Assembly: GCA_018713755.1 (NCBI GenBank)
Contig: DVOG01000122.1
Location: forward strand, 1 to 6,864
From: Candidatus Spyradosoma merdigallinarum
GTDB taxonomy: Bacteria; Verrucomicrobiota; Verrucomicrobiia; Opitutales; UBA953
DNA length: 6,864 bases
Direction: 5' to 3'
The notes under the pieces are model-generated. The model was not told the DNA's origin. It saw only the letters and a program-made list of their open reading frames with translations, and ran no database searches. A program made the position numbers and the translations under genes. Below are positions 1 through 6,105 of this stretch, piece after piece (position 1 is the stretch's first letter; the number at the start of each line of letters is the position of its first letter).

Positions 1-738
1 ATCGCCGCGGCCAACGGCGTCAACTGCGTCAACGCCTTGACCGGATTCAAGTGGATCGGCGCCAAGCTTCAGAAATATCAGCTCTCCCTGAAGCCGGAAG
101 CGTTCGAGGCGGAAGGCTGCGCCGGCACGCCTTACGCGAAGCTTCCATGGAAAAAGCGCGCGGCGCTTCAGCTTAAGCACGGCACGTTCTTCGTCACCGG
201 CGGAGAAGAAAGCTACGGCTATCTCGGCTCCGACTGCGTGCGCGACAAGGACGGGAACGCCGCCGTTCTCATGATCATCGAAATGGCGTCCTGGGCGAAG
301 GCGAAAGGCATGAACATCGCCGAGTATCTGGATTCCATCTACAAAAAATACGGCTTCTATTCGGAATCCCTTCTGAACGTCGTGCTTGAAGGCGCCGCCG
401 GCGCCGCGCAAATTCGGAAAATTCTGACTTCGCTTCGCGAAAATCCGCCGAAGGAAATCCTCGGAAGCAAAGTCGTCGAATTCAAGGATTTCGGACGCGA
501 CACGATCAAAGACTGCGACGGCGACGTCATCCCGAAAGAGGATTTTTATTTCTTCTCGCTCGAAAACGGCATGAAAATCGCCGTTCGCGGGAGCGGCACC
601 GAACCGAAGTGCAAGTTCTACATCTTCGCTTCGAACGGAAATCCCGATCTCGCGAAAGCGAAAGCGGAGGCCGCCGCCGCGATCGAGGCCGCTAAAGCCT
701 TCCTCAAAGAAGACGCGATGAAACGCGCGAACGCATGA
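1..738 (+). CDS. Phospho-sugar mutase (phosphoglucomutase/PgcA-PGM2 type), C-terminal part
   Basis: The reading frame is open from base 1, so the N-terminus, including the phosphoserine loop, lies outside the window; 245 codons and a TGA are present. Alpha-D-phosphohexomutases interconvert sugar 1- and 6-phosphates in the cytoplasm, linking glycogen and nucleotide-sugar synthesis to glycolysis. The fragment shows TGFKWIG near fragment residues 14-20, the sugar-recognition loop GGEESYG at 67-73, a following RDKDGNAAVL stretch, and the C-terminal phosphate-binding loop RGSGTEPK at 196-203. The usual form of that loop is RPSGTEPK, so Pro is replaced by Gly here. The EESYGYL form of the sugar loop matches the glucose-1-phosphate or pentose-phosphate mutase branch (PgcA/PGM2) rather than the PMM/PGM branch with GEMSG, but exact sugar specificity cannot be read from a fragment. 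Its stop overlaps the start of the next gene (ATGA at 735-738), suggesting translational coupling. Confidence 0.93.
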   Translation: MAAANGVNCVNALTGFKWIGAKLQKYQLSLKPEAFEAEGCAGTPYAKLPWKKRAALQLKHGTFFVTGGEESYGYLGSDCVRDKDGNAAVLMIIEMASWAKAKGMNIAEYLDSIYKKYGFYSESLLNVVLEGAAGAAQIRKILTSLRENPPKEILGSKVVEFKDFGRDTIKDCDGDVIPKEDFYFFSLENGMKIAVRGSGTEPKCKFYIFASNGNPDLAKAKAEAAAAIEAAKAFLKEDAMKRANA

Positions 739-986
739 CGGCAAAAATGCTTTTCGCGAAAAAATTCCTTCTCGTTCCCGCGGTTTGCTTCGCCGCGGGA
801 ACGCTCGCTTCTTGCACGACGGCGGAGGATCCCGAAGATCCCGGCTTCAACAAACCCGCCGTCACAGGCGTGCTCAAAGGCGACATTCGGACTTGGAAAG
901 GCTACGGCGACGCGCTTGAAAAAGAAAATCGCCGCGCCGCCCGCGAAGGTCCTCGCTGGGACGACGGTCTCCGCGAGGATTTCTGA
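735..986 (+). CDS. Small predicted lipoprotein, function unknown
   Basis: This 83-residue protein has a charged N-terminus (residues 1-10, three Lys), a hydrophobic stretch at 11-25 and a lipobox L24-A-S-C27, so signal peptidase II should release a mature lipoprotein of about 57 residues anchored by Cys27. The mature part begins TTAEDPEDPG, is hydrophilic and charged, and has no domain I recognise. Translation can start at 735 inside the mutase stop (ATGA overlap) or at the in-frame ATG at 747. Both keep the signal peptide, and neither has a clear Shine-Dalgarno sequence, which fits coupling to the mutase. An 11-bp perfect inverted repeat at 773-803 lies inside the signal-peptide codons. A short GC-rich ORF could be spurious, but a correct lipobox immediately behind a hydrophobic core argues that it is real. 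Confidence 0.7.
   Translation: MTAKMLFAKKFLLVPAVCFAAGTLASCTTAEDPEDPGFNKPAVTGVLKGDIRTWKGYGDALEKENRRAAREGPRWDDGLREDF
773..803. repeat. Perfect 11-bp inverted repeat built from two CGGGAACG octamers
   Basis: The left arm CGTTCCCGCGG (773-783) and right arm CCGCGGGAACG (793-803) are exact reverse complements separated by 9 bases. Each arm contains one copy of the octamer that recurs through the window. The repeat sits in codons for the lipoprotein signal peptide. As RNA it would form a stable GC-rich hairpin about 40 bases after the start codon. No T-tract follows, so it does not look like an ordinary intrinsic terminator. Confidence 0.85.
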
Positions 987-1014
987 CGGAACGAAAAGCG
1001 AAAACGTTCCCGCA

Positions 1015-1036
1015 GAAAAACGGAACGTCGTTTTTC
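1015..1036. terminator. Possible weak bidirectional terminator hairpin
   Basis: GAAAAACG (1015-1022) pairs perfectly with CGTTTTTC (1029-1036) around the loop GAACGT. The A-tract and T-tract are within the stem, as in some bidirectional intrinsic terminators, but only three of the eight pairs are GC. A second small inverted repeat lies just upstream (GGAACG 988-993 / CGTTCC 1005-1010). Together they occupy the 73-bp gap between the lipoprotein and the PspC gene, so they could separate the two transcripts or form the PspC leader. Confidence 0.3.
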
Positions 1037-1059
1037 ATTCGAAGAGCAACGACAAGAGT

Positions 1060-1257
1060 ATGACGACGAACACAAATCGCCTTTACAGATCCCGCGACGG
1101 CATCGTCGCCGGCGTTTGCGGCGGCATTGCCGACTTTTTCGGTCTCGATGCTTTTCTGATTCGTCTCGCGACACTGATTCTTATTCTTGCGGGCGGTCTT
1201 TCGTTTTGGGTTTACATCATTCTTTGGCTGATTATTCCCAAGGCTCCGCAACAATAA
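1060..1257 (+). CDS. PspC-domain small membrane protein
   Basis: This is a 65-residue protein consisting almost entirely of one PspC domain. The N-terminal segment RLYRSRDGIVAGVCGGIADF (about residues 7-26) is the characteristic family entry, with the GVCGGIA core. It is followed by FGLDAFLIRLATLILIL and a second hydrophobic segment FWVYIILWLIIP near the C-terminus, giving one or two membrane passages. PspC proteins sit in the cytoplasmic membrane. In enterobacteria PspC signals envelope stress with PspB, but stand-alone copies like this one are widespread and mostly uncharacterised. I chose the ATG at 1060 because the family domain begins directly after it; the frame is open back to an ATG at 916, but that extension overlaps the lipoprotein gene and has low-complexity charged content. 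No pspA, pspB or pspF lies next to it. The ribosome site is weak (AAGAG just before the ATG). Confidence 0.9.
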   Translation: MTTNTNRLYRSRDGIVAGVCGGIADFFGLDAFLIRLATLILILAGGLSFWVYIILWLIIPKAPQQ

Positions 1258-1280
1258 GCATGGCGCGGGCGGCGCGGGCA

Positions 1281-1325
1281 AGCCGTGCGGCGTCCTTGAA
1301 GACGCGGGAACGAGGCGGCTCTTTT
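1281..1325. terminator. Possible terminator between convergent pspC-like gene and purF
   Basis: In the 72-bp convergent gap, AGCCG (1281-1285) can pair with CGGCT (1316-1320) around an inner stem GCGTC (1290-1294) / GACGC (1301-1305), followed on the + strand by CTTTTCCC. The T-tract is short and the outer stem is interrupted, so this is only a candidate. On the - strand there is no T-tract for purF. One CGGGAACG octamer (1305-1312) lies in this structure. Confidence 0.25.
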
Positions 1326-1329
1326 CCCG

Positions 1330-3240
1330 TCAATACGAACGTCCGCGGCGATTTTCGTAGAAGTTGATGTAGGCGCGGTTCAGCGTCGAATAGCCGCCCG
1401 GCGTCGGATAGCGTCCCGTGAAATACCAGTCGCCCGTGCTTTCCGGGCAGGCTTTGTGCAGATTTTCTATCGTCTGGAAAACGAGAATGAGCTCGCCTTT
1501 CCAGTCGCAGTTCGGATAGACGAGTTCCGCGCATTTCTTCGAGATTTCGTCCGTCGAAAACTCGGCGTAAATGCGGTCGACGTGGTTGACGATTTCTTCC
1601 GGCGCCTTGTGCTGCTGGGCGAGGCAATCCTGATACACGTCGCGCAGCAAATCGCCTTTCCCGCGCTGTTGGCAAAGCGCGACCGCCGCCTGAAACGCGA
1701 GGAATTTCCCGAGCTCGCTCATGTCGATCCCGTAGCAGTCCGGATAGCGGATTTGCGGCGCGGAGGAGCAGACGATGATTTTTTTCGGATTCGGACGGGA
1801 AAGGATTTTGAGAATCGATTCTCTCAGCGTGGTGCCGCGCACGATGGAGTCGTCGATGACGACGATGTTTTCGCCTTCCTTCACGACGCCGTAGGAAATG
1901 TCGTAGACGTGCGAGGCGAGTTTCGTTCTGTCTTTTTCCTGAGAAATGAACGTGCGCAGCTTGATGTCCTTGTGCGCAAGCTTTTCTCCGCGCGGCCAGT
2001 TGCCCATGATGAGCCGATCGATCAGCGCTTCGTCCATCGTTCCCGCTTTCAGCGCGTTTTTCAGTTCTTCGCAGACTTCGCGGCGGCGGTTCACGCGAAG
2101 CTCGCCCATCATGCCGTAATAGGCCGTTTCCGCCGTGTTCGGAATGAACGAAAAGACGGTGCGCAGCAAATCTCCGTCGATCGCTTCGAGAATCTGCGGG
2201 ACGAGCGCCGCGCCGAGCGCCTTGCGTTCCCGGTAAATGGCGGGATCGTTTCCGCGCGAAAAATAAATGCGTTCGAAGGAGCAGTGTGTTTTTTCCTGCG
2301 GCTCGAGGATTTTTTCGAAGCGGATTTTTCCCTGAGAGTCCGCGATCATCGCCTCGCCGGGCCGGAGTTCCCGCACGTCGTCCTCGTTCACGTTGAAAAT
2401 CGTCATCAGCGCGACGCGTTCCGAAGCGACGGCGACGACTTCTTCGTTGCAGATGTAGAAACAGGGGCGGATGCCGTTCGGGTCGCGGAGCACGAACATG
2501 TCGCCGCTTCCCGTCATGCCGCTCAGCGCGAAGCCGCCGTCCCAGTGCGTCGAAGCGTTGCGCAGCACCTGCGCGAGGTCGATTTCGCGCGCGATTTTCT
2601 CCGGCATTTCGCGGCCGGGAACGCCGGCGTCGCGCAGACGGCGGAAAACGGTCGTATGCGCGTCGTCGAGCCAGTAACCGAGTTCTTCGATGAGCGCCTG
2701 CGTGTCGGTGGAAACGATGGGATGCGCGCCGCGGTTGATCAGCGTTTCGTTGAGCTCGCTCGGATTTGCCATCGAAAAGTTCCCGGCGATCATCAGATTG
2801 CGCGTCGGCCAAATCGATTTGCGCGCGAAAGGCTGGCAAGTGCTCAGATCGTAATTTCCCGACGTGCCGTAGCGCAGATGCCCCATCAGCAGTTCGCCGC
2901 CGAAATTGAAATTCGTCTTCACCGTCGAAGGCATTTCCGGAATAATGATGCCTTCTTTGACCTTCGCGTCGTAGTCGGCGAGCTGCCGCGAAAACATTTC
3001 CGTGAGCGCGGCGGAACCCAGCGCGCGATCCCGCGCCATGAAGCTCTCTCCCGCGGGAACGCCGAGCTTCACGCAGCCGATTCCGGCGCCGTCCTGCCCG
3101 CGGTTGTGCTGCTTTTCCATCAACAGAAAAAGCTGATTGAAGCCGTAGAGCGGAGAGCCGTATTTGTGCTCGTAAAATTCGAGAGGCTTCAGAAGCCTGA
3201 CGACGGCAATTCCGCATTCGTGCTTGATAGGATCGCTCAT
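1330..3240 (-). CDS. purF: Amidophosphoribosyltransferase (glutamine PRPP amidotransferase), long form
   Basis: PurF catalyses the first committed step of purine synthesis: PRPP plus glutamine gives 5-phosphoribosylamine, glutamate and pyrophosphate, in the cytoplasm. The 636-residue protein starts MSDPIKHEC; Cys9 is the likely N-terminal nucleophile after removal of an 8-residue propeptide, as in the processed Bacillus-type enzymes. Class II glutaminase signatures follow: QHNRGQDGAG (44-53), GHLRYGTSG (120-128) and GNFSMAN (153-159). The phosphoribosyltransferase half carries the PRPP loop VIDDSIVRGTT at 461-471, then IRYPDCYGIDM. Usual PurF is about 470-510 residues; this one is longer, mainly through a C-terminal extension of roughly 100-130 residues ending in ENRRGRSY. 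I associate this long form with Bacteroidota and Verrucomicrobiota. The gene stands alone, convergent with the PspC gene and divergent from the sensor operon. No Shine-Dalgarno sequence precedes the ATG (upstream bases are GATGTCACTTCT). Its leader holds a hairpin with a T-tract. Confidence 0.96.
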   Translation of the reverse strand: MSDPIKHECGIAVVRLLKPLEFYEHKYGSPLYGFNQLFLLMEKQHNRGQDGAGIGCVKLGVPAGESFMARDRALGSAALTEMFSRQLADYDAKVKEGIIIPEMPSTVKTNFNFGGELLMGHLRYGTSGNYDLSTCQPFARKSIWPTRNLMIAGNFSMANPSELNETLINRGAHPIVSTDTQALIEELGYWLDDAHTTVFRRLRDAGVPGREMPEKIAREIDLAQVLRNASTHWDGGFALSGMTGSGDMFVLRDPNGIRPCFYICNEEVVAVASERVALMTIFNVNEDDVRELRPGEAMIADSQGKIRFEKILEPQEKTHCSFERIYFSRGNDPAIYRERKALGAALVPQILEAIDGDLLRTVFSFIPNTAETAYYGMMGELRVNRRREVCEELKNALKAGTMDEALIDRLIMGNWPRGEKLAHKDIKLRTFISQEKDRTKLASHVYDISYGVVKEGENIVVIDDSIVRGTTLRESILKILSRPNPKKIIVCSSAPQIRYPDCYGIDMSELGKFLAFQAAVALCQQRGKGDLLRDVYQDCLAQQHKAPEEIVNHVDRIYAEFSTDEISKKCAELVYPNCDWKGELILVFQTIENLHKACPESTGDWYFTGRYPTPGGYSTLNRAYINFYENRRGRSY

Positions 3241-3251
3241 AGAAGTGACAT

Positions 3252-3285
3252 CAAGAAAAACAAAATTCGGCGTCCCCGTCGAATT
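3252..3285 (-). promoter_or_regulatory. Candidate attenuator hairpin in purF leader
   Basis: On the purF (minus) strand, AATTCGACG pairs with CGCCGAATT around a GGGA tetraloop, with one A-C mismatch in the stem (hairpin 3264-3285). It is followed directly by TTTTGTTTTTCTT (3251-3263). The structure ends about 12 bases before the purF start codon. No gene on this strand lies upstream within the window, so a terminator here would act on the purF leader itself. No known purine riboswitch aptamer or PurR operator was recognised in the sequence beyond it. Confidence 0.35.
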
Positions 3286-3340
3286 GAAATTTGCGGGAAC
3301 GCGCCGCGCGAAACATCAAAAAAATGTAACTTTTCTCCGC

Positions 3341-3369
3341 TTGACTCTCCGCGCGAAAACTTCCGCAAT
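3341..3369 (+). promoter_or_regulatory. Candidate sigma-70-type promoter of the sensor operon
   Basis: TTGACT (3341-3346) is a 5-of-6 match to a -35 box. A 17-base spacer leads to CGCAAT (3364-3369), which matches only the last half of a -10 box. An A-rich stretch at 3311-3329 lies just upstream, as UP elements do. Transcription would start close to 3376, giving a leader of about seven bases before the ATG at 3383, consistent with the lack of a Shine-Dalgarno sequence there. The -10 is poor, so this is a weak call. Confidence 0.25.
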
Positions 3370-3382
3370 AACGGGCGCTCCG

Positions 3383-3922
3383 ATGAAAACGCGTTTCGAA
3401 AAAAGTCTTTTCGCGGTCGCCGCAACCGTCCTCGTTTCCGCAGGAACGGCGGCGGGCGTATTCGCCGCGCTCGACGCCTGCGCGCGGGAGCGTGAAAACA
3501 CGGGAATGCTCGTCGCCTCCGCCGCGCTTTTTCGGAAAATTCCCGGCGGAAACGCGCTGTTTTGTTCGGCCGAATTTTCGCCGCGCTCTCAACGCGCCGT
3601 GCTGATGCTCGCCCGCGAGCCGAGAAACGAGGCCGAATACGGGCGCTGCCTCGACGCGCTGAAGCGACTGCGGCCGCCCGAGGAGGGCGGTCTCGTGCTC
3701 GCCGACGACGCGGGAACGGTACTGCTCCGCCGCGAGCCGTCGCGTTCGCGTAAAGTCTTCGGTCTCGCCGACGAACTGAAGCTGCTTTTCGTCCGTCTCA
3801 AAAGCGTTCCCGTGCATTATTTTCCGAGCGACGCCGCGCGCGCCGGAACGCGGCTCGACGTTTGGTGCGGCGACGAGGAGTTTCCCGTTTCCGCGTCCCC
3901 TGAAGAAGGAGGCGCGCGATGA
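3383..3922 (+). CDS. Unrecognised single-pass membrane or exported protein upstream of histidine kinase
   Basis: I do not recognise this 179-residue protein. It starts MKTRFEKSLFAVAATVL: a short basic N-terminus and one hydrophobic segment at about residues 9-31, which could be a membrane anchor or an uncleaved signal peptide, followed by CARERENTG. The remainder, about 145 residues, should be extracytoplasmic. It contains a charged, helix-like stretch (AEYGRCLDALKRLRPP), a possible strand pair (GGLVLADDAGTVLLRRE) and three Cys in the mature part (CSAEF, GRCLD, VWCGD) besides the one near the anchor. The frame is open back to 3224, but that region overlaps the purF start and is noncoding in composition, so I start at the ATG before the hydrophobic segment. 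The end overlaps the kinase start (ATGA 3919-3922). The tight coupling suggests it works with the kinase, perhaps as sensor partner or signal modulator; this is inference from context only. Confidence 0.72.
   Translation: MKTRFEKSLFAVAATVLVSAGTAAGVFAALDACARERENTGMLVASAALFRKIPGGNALFCSAEFSPRSQRAVLMLAREPRNEAEYGRCLDALKRLRPPEEGGLVLADDAGTVLLRREPSRSRKVFGLADELKLLFVRLKSVPVHYFPSDAARAGTRLDVWCGDEEFPVSASPEEGGAR
3906..3912 (+). promoter_or_regulatory. Strong Shine-Dalgarno site for the histidine kinase
   Basis: AAGGAGG lies six bases before the kinase ATG at 3919, inside the last codons of the preceding gene. It is the only near-perfect Shine-Dalgarno sequence in the window, and it fixes the kinase start at the ATGA overlap. 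Confidence 0.8.
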
Positions 3923-5313
3923 TTCGGGCGGGAACGCCGCCGCTTTTCGCGGCGCTCGCCGTCTGCGCCTCCGCGGGCTTCGGCGCGCTCGCCTGGCTCG
4001 GCGTGAACGTGCGCGAAATCCGCGCGTCGCGGGAGGCGGAAATCCGCGCGGCGCGCGTCGTCGAGCTGACGCAGACCCTCGAAACCGAGATTTTCCGCGA
4101 GTGGACGCGTTTCGAGGAGGCACTCGACGCGATTCCGCCCGATGATTTTTCCGAAGCCTCGGTCCGCGCCGCCGCCGCGCGCGCGGGTTTCGCCGCGGCG
4201 GTGAAGTCGCTCGCGGACGCGCTTCCGACCTACGCGGGAAAGCCCGAAGAACTCGGCGAAAAATTTTCCGCTTTCCGCGCGGACGGCAATTATTTTCTGA
4301 TGCGCCGCGTCGGCGGCGGGAACGGGCGCGCGCAGGGCGTCGTCCTTTCTTCGGAGGCGCTTTTCCGCGCGTTAGAGGAAAAGTCGCGGGAACGGCTGGC
4401 GTTCGAGGAAAACGCCGCGATGCGCGTCGTTCCCGTCTCGGCGGAGCGCGGCTTCGGCGTCGTGCGCGGGCTGCCGGGCGCGAAGCTGGAGTTCGACCTC
4501 GCTCCGCGTCCGCATGCGGAATCCGTCGCGGCGGAACGCGCGGTGCTCGTCGCGCTCGCGGGAACGTCCGCGATGCTCGTCGCGATTTTGGCGCTCGCCG
4601 CGCGCGTTTTTCTGCTGAGCGAAAAACGCCGTCTTTTCGCTTCGTCGGTTTCGCACGAGCTGAAGACGCCGCTCGCCGAGCTGCGCCTCTGCGCGGAAAC
4701 GCTGCACGAACGTTGCGCCGATCCCGTCGCGCGAGGAGAGTCGGAGCGAATCCGCCGCAGCGCCGAGGAACTGACCGCCATCGTCGAAAATCTCCTCCTG
4801 TTTTCCCGCATGCGCACCGGAAAATTCCGCGTTCCCGCGACGGAAATCACCGTGGACGCTCTTTTCCGGCGCGTCTCCGAGCGCATCACCGAACGCCTTC
4901 TCGCGGCGGACATGGACGTGATCTTCGACGTCGAGCCCGCGGCGCGGGAACGCCGCCTTCTCGCCGGCGCGGAAACGCTCGACCGCGTGCTCTTCAACCT
5001 CGCCGACAACGCCGTGAAACACGCGCGACGCGACGACGGCGAAAATCTGGTCTCGTTCCGCGCGCGCGTCGCGGGGCGACGCCTTCTCATCGACGTCTCG
5101 GACGAGGGCCCGGGCATTCCTCCCGAAATCCGCGGGCGCCTCTTCACGCCGTTCGTCTCCGCCGCCTCCTCGCGCGGACTCGGTCTCGGGCTGTCGATTT
5201 CCGCGCGCGCGGCCCGCGCTTTCGGCGGACGTCTTTTTTTGCTGAAAAGCGATTCCGCGGGAACGACTTTTCGCCTCGAACTTCCTTTAAGAGAAAAGGG
5301 CGCTCGGCGGTGA
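3919..5313 (+). CDS. Membrane sensor histidine kinase without HAMP domain
   Basis: This 464-residue protein autophosphorylates a His in response to an unknown signal and passes the phosphate to a response regulator, almost certainly the one encoded next. The first membrane segment is at about residues 7-27 and the second at about 209-232, enclosing an extracytoplasmic sensor region of about 180 residues with no recognised fold. The HisKA H-box is SHELKTPLAEL with phospho-acceptor His246, only about 13 residues after the second membrane segment, so there is no HAMP linker. The ATP-binding domain has an N-box (LADNAVKHA, Asn364), G1 box (DEGPGIP, 395-401), F-box (LFTPFV) and G2 box (RGLGLGLS, 419-426), all intact. 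The start is set by AAGGAGG six bases upstream and the overlap with the preceding gene. The regulator starts 31 bases after the stop. Eight CGGGAACG octamers fall in this gene. Confidence 0.96.
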   Translation: MIRAGTPPLFAALAVCASAGFGALAWLGVNVREIRASREAEIRAARVVELTQTLETEIFREWTRFEEALDAIPPDDFSEASVRAAAARAGFAAAVKSLADALPTYAGKPEELGEKFSAFRADGNYFLMRRVGGGNGRAQGVVLSSEALFRALEEKSRERLAFEENAAMRVVPVSAERGFGVVRGLPGAKLEFDLAPRPHAESVAAERAVLVALAGTSAMLVAILALAARVFLLSEKRRLFASSVSHELKTPLAELRLCAETLHERCADPVARGESERIRRSAEELTAIVENLLLFSRMRTGKFRVPATEITVDALFRRVSERITERLLAADMDVIFDVEPAARERRLLAGAETLDRVLFNLADNAVKHARRDDGENLVSFRARVAGRRLLIDVSDEGPGIPPEIRGRLFTPFVSAASSRGLGLGLSISARAARAFGGRLFLLKSDSAGTTFRLELPLREKGARR

Positions 5314-5318
5314 ACGCG

Positions 5319-5338
5319 GATTCGCCCGAATCTTTTTT
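5319..5338 (+). terminator. Hairpin with T6 tract between kinase and regulator genes
   Basis: GATTC (5319-5323) pairs with GAATC (5328-5332) around the loop GCCC, followed at once by TTTTTT (5333-5338). The arrangement is that of an intrinsic terminator, but the stem is only 5 bp with two GC pairs, so it would at most terminate partially. It ends six bases before the regulator start codon and could lower regulator output relative to kinase, or occlude its ribosome site. Confidence 0.35.
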
Positions 5339-5344
5339 CAGAAA

Positions 5345-6049
5345 ATGCATCCGAAAATTCTTTACGTCGAAGACAATTCCGTGATCCGCGAGCGCGTCGC
5401 GGCGCATCTGCGCGCCGAGGGTTTCGCCGTGGAGGAGTGCGCGGACGCCGCGTCCGCCCGCCGCGCCTTCGCCGAAAGGGATTTCGCGCTCGTGCTGCTC
5501 GATTTGATGCTGCCCGACGGGAACGGCATCTCGCTGCTGCGCGAATTGCGCGCCTCGCTCGGCGGAAGCGTTCCCGTCCTCATCGTCTCCGCGCTCGGCG
5601 AAATCGACGAACGCGTCTCCGGGCTGGACGCGGGCGCGAACGATTATCTCGCAAAGCCGTTCAGCCTGCGCGAACTTTCCGCGCGCGTCCGCGCCGCGCT
5701 GCGCGCTTCTTCGGCGACGAAGCGAGAGGAGCGGGAACCCGCGACGCTCCCGCGCCTCGGCGGCGGATTTCTCGACCGCGCACGCGCCTGCGTCGTCCGC
5801 GACGACGGGACGGAAATCCCGCTGAGCCTGCGCGAGCTTTTTCTGCTGAATCGCCTCGCGGCGGACGCCGGTCTCGTCGTGCCGCTCGCGGAACTGATTT
5901 CCGCCGTGTGGAAGACGGATTCGGACAAGAGCATTTCGCGGAGCCCCGTGGTCTTCGTGTCGCGGCTGCGCCGCAAACTCGAGGGCGTCTGCGAAATCGA
6001 GGCCGTCCGCGGCGTGGGCTACCGCCTCGTTCCGCGTTTCCGCGGATGA
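5345..6049 (+). CDS. OmpR/PhoB-family response regulator
   Basis: This is a two-domain DNA-binding response regulator of 234 residues, the usual length for the family. The receiver domain (about 3-120) has the acidic pair Glu9-Asp10, phospho-acceptor Asp53 in LLDLMLPDGNG, Ser82 in the VSA switch position and Lys104 in YLAKPF, so all key residues are present. The C-terminal winged-helix domain (about 140-231) has the family order: LSLRELFLLNRLA, then ELISAVW, the recognition-helix region SISRSPVVFVSRLRRKLE, and the terminal hairpin VRGVGYRLVPRF. It is the likely partner of the kinase 31 bases upstream. Targets are unknown; autoregulation of the operon or control of the adjacent divergent purF or downstream large gene would be natural possibilities but nothing in the sequence proves them. 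No Shine-Dalgarno sequence precedes the ATG; an intercistronic hairpin with a T-tract does. Confidence 0.96.
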   Translation: MHPKILYVEDNSVIRERVAAHLRAEGFAVEECADAASARRAFAERDFALVLLDLMLPDGNGISLLRELRASLGGSVPVLIVSALGEIDERVSGLDAGANDYLAKPFSLRELSARVRAALRASSATKREEREPATLPRLGGGFLDRARACVVRDDGTEIPLSLRELFLLNRLAADAGLVVPLAELISAVWKTDSDKSISRSPVVFVSRLRRKLEGVCEIEAVRGVGYRLVPRFRG

Positions 6050-6093
6050 TTCGTCGGCGCGCTTCCGCGGGGGAGAAAGATTGCATTTTTTTT
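6040..6093 (+). terminator. Weak candidate terminator after the response regulator
   Basis: CCGCGGA (6040-6046) and TCCGCGG (6064-6070) form a 7-bp perfect stem with a 17-base loop that includes the regulator stop codon. A T8 run (6086-6093) follows, but 15 bases after the stem, too far for a classic intrinsic terminator. It is the best termination signal I can find at the end of the operon. Confidence 0.2.
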
Positions 6094-6105
6094 ACAATTC
6101 TTCGG

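Noticed and set aside
916..1059. N-terminal extension of the PspC protein to an ATG at 916
   Set aside because: It overlaps the lipoprotein gene and adds 48 residues unlike PspC family N-termini; the ATG at 1060 fits the domain start.
1232..3217. Long - strand frame (661 codons) overlapping purF in another frame
   Set aside because: The Arg-rich product has no family motifs and the in-register PurF frame explains the region.
3224..3382. N-terminal extension of the membrane protein to 3224
   Set aside because: It would overlap the purF start and run through AT-rich intergenic sequence, putting 53 polar residues before what looks like a normal signal/anchor start at 3383.
3241..3382. Purine riboswitch or PurR operator in the purF upstream region
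   Set aside because: I could not find the conserved aptamer core or a convincing PurR-type palindrome; only the hairpin with the T-tract is supportable.
1456..3495. Long + strand open frame (679 codons) opposite purF
   Set aside because: It is fully antisense to a clear PurF, its product is a low-complexity Arg/Val/Phe-rich mix with no recognised motif, and long shadow frames are expected in GC-rich genes.
4713..5384. Shadow frames in the kinase gene (+ and - strand, up to 285 codons)
   Set aside because: They lie within an intact histidine kinase and encode Arg/Ser-rich sequence without motifs.
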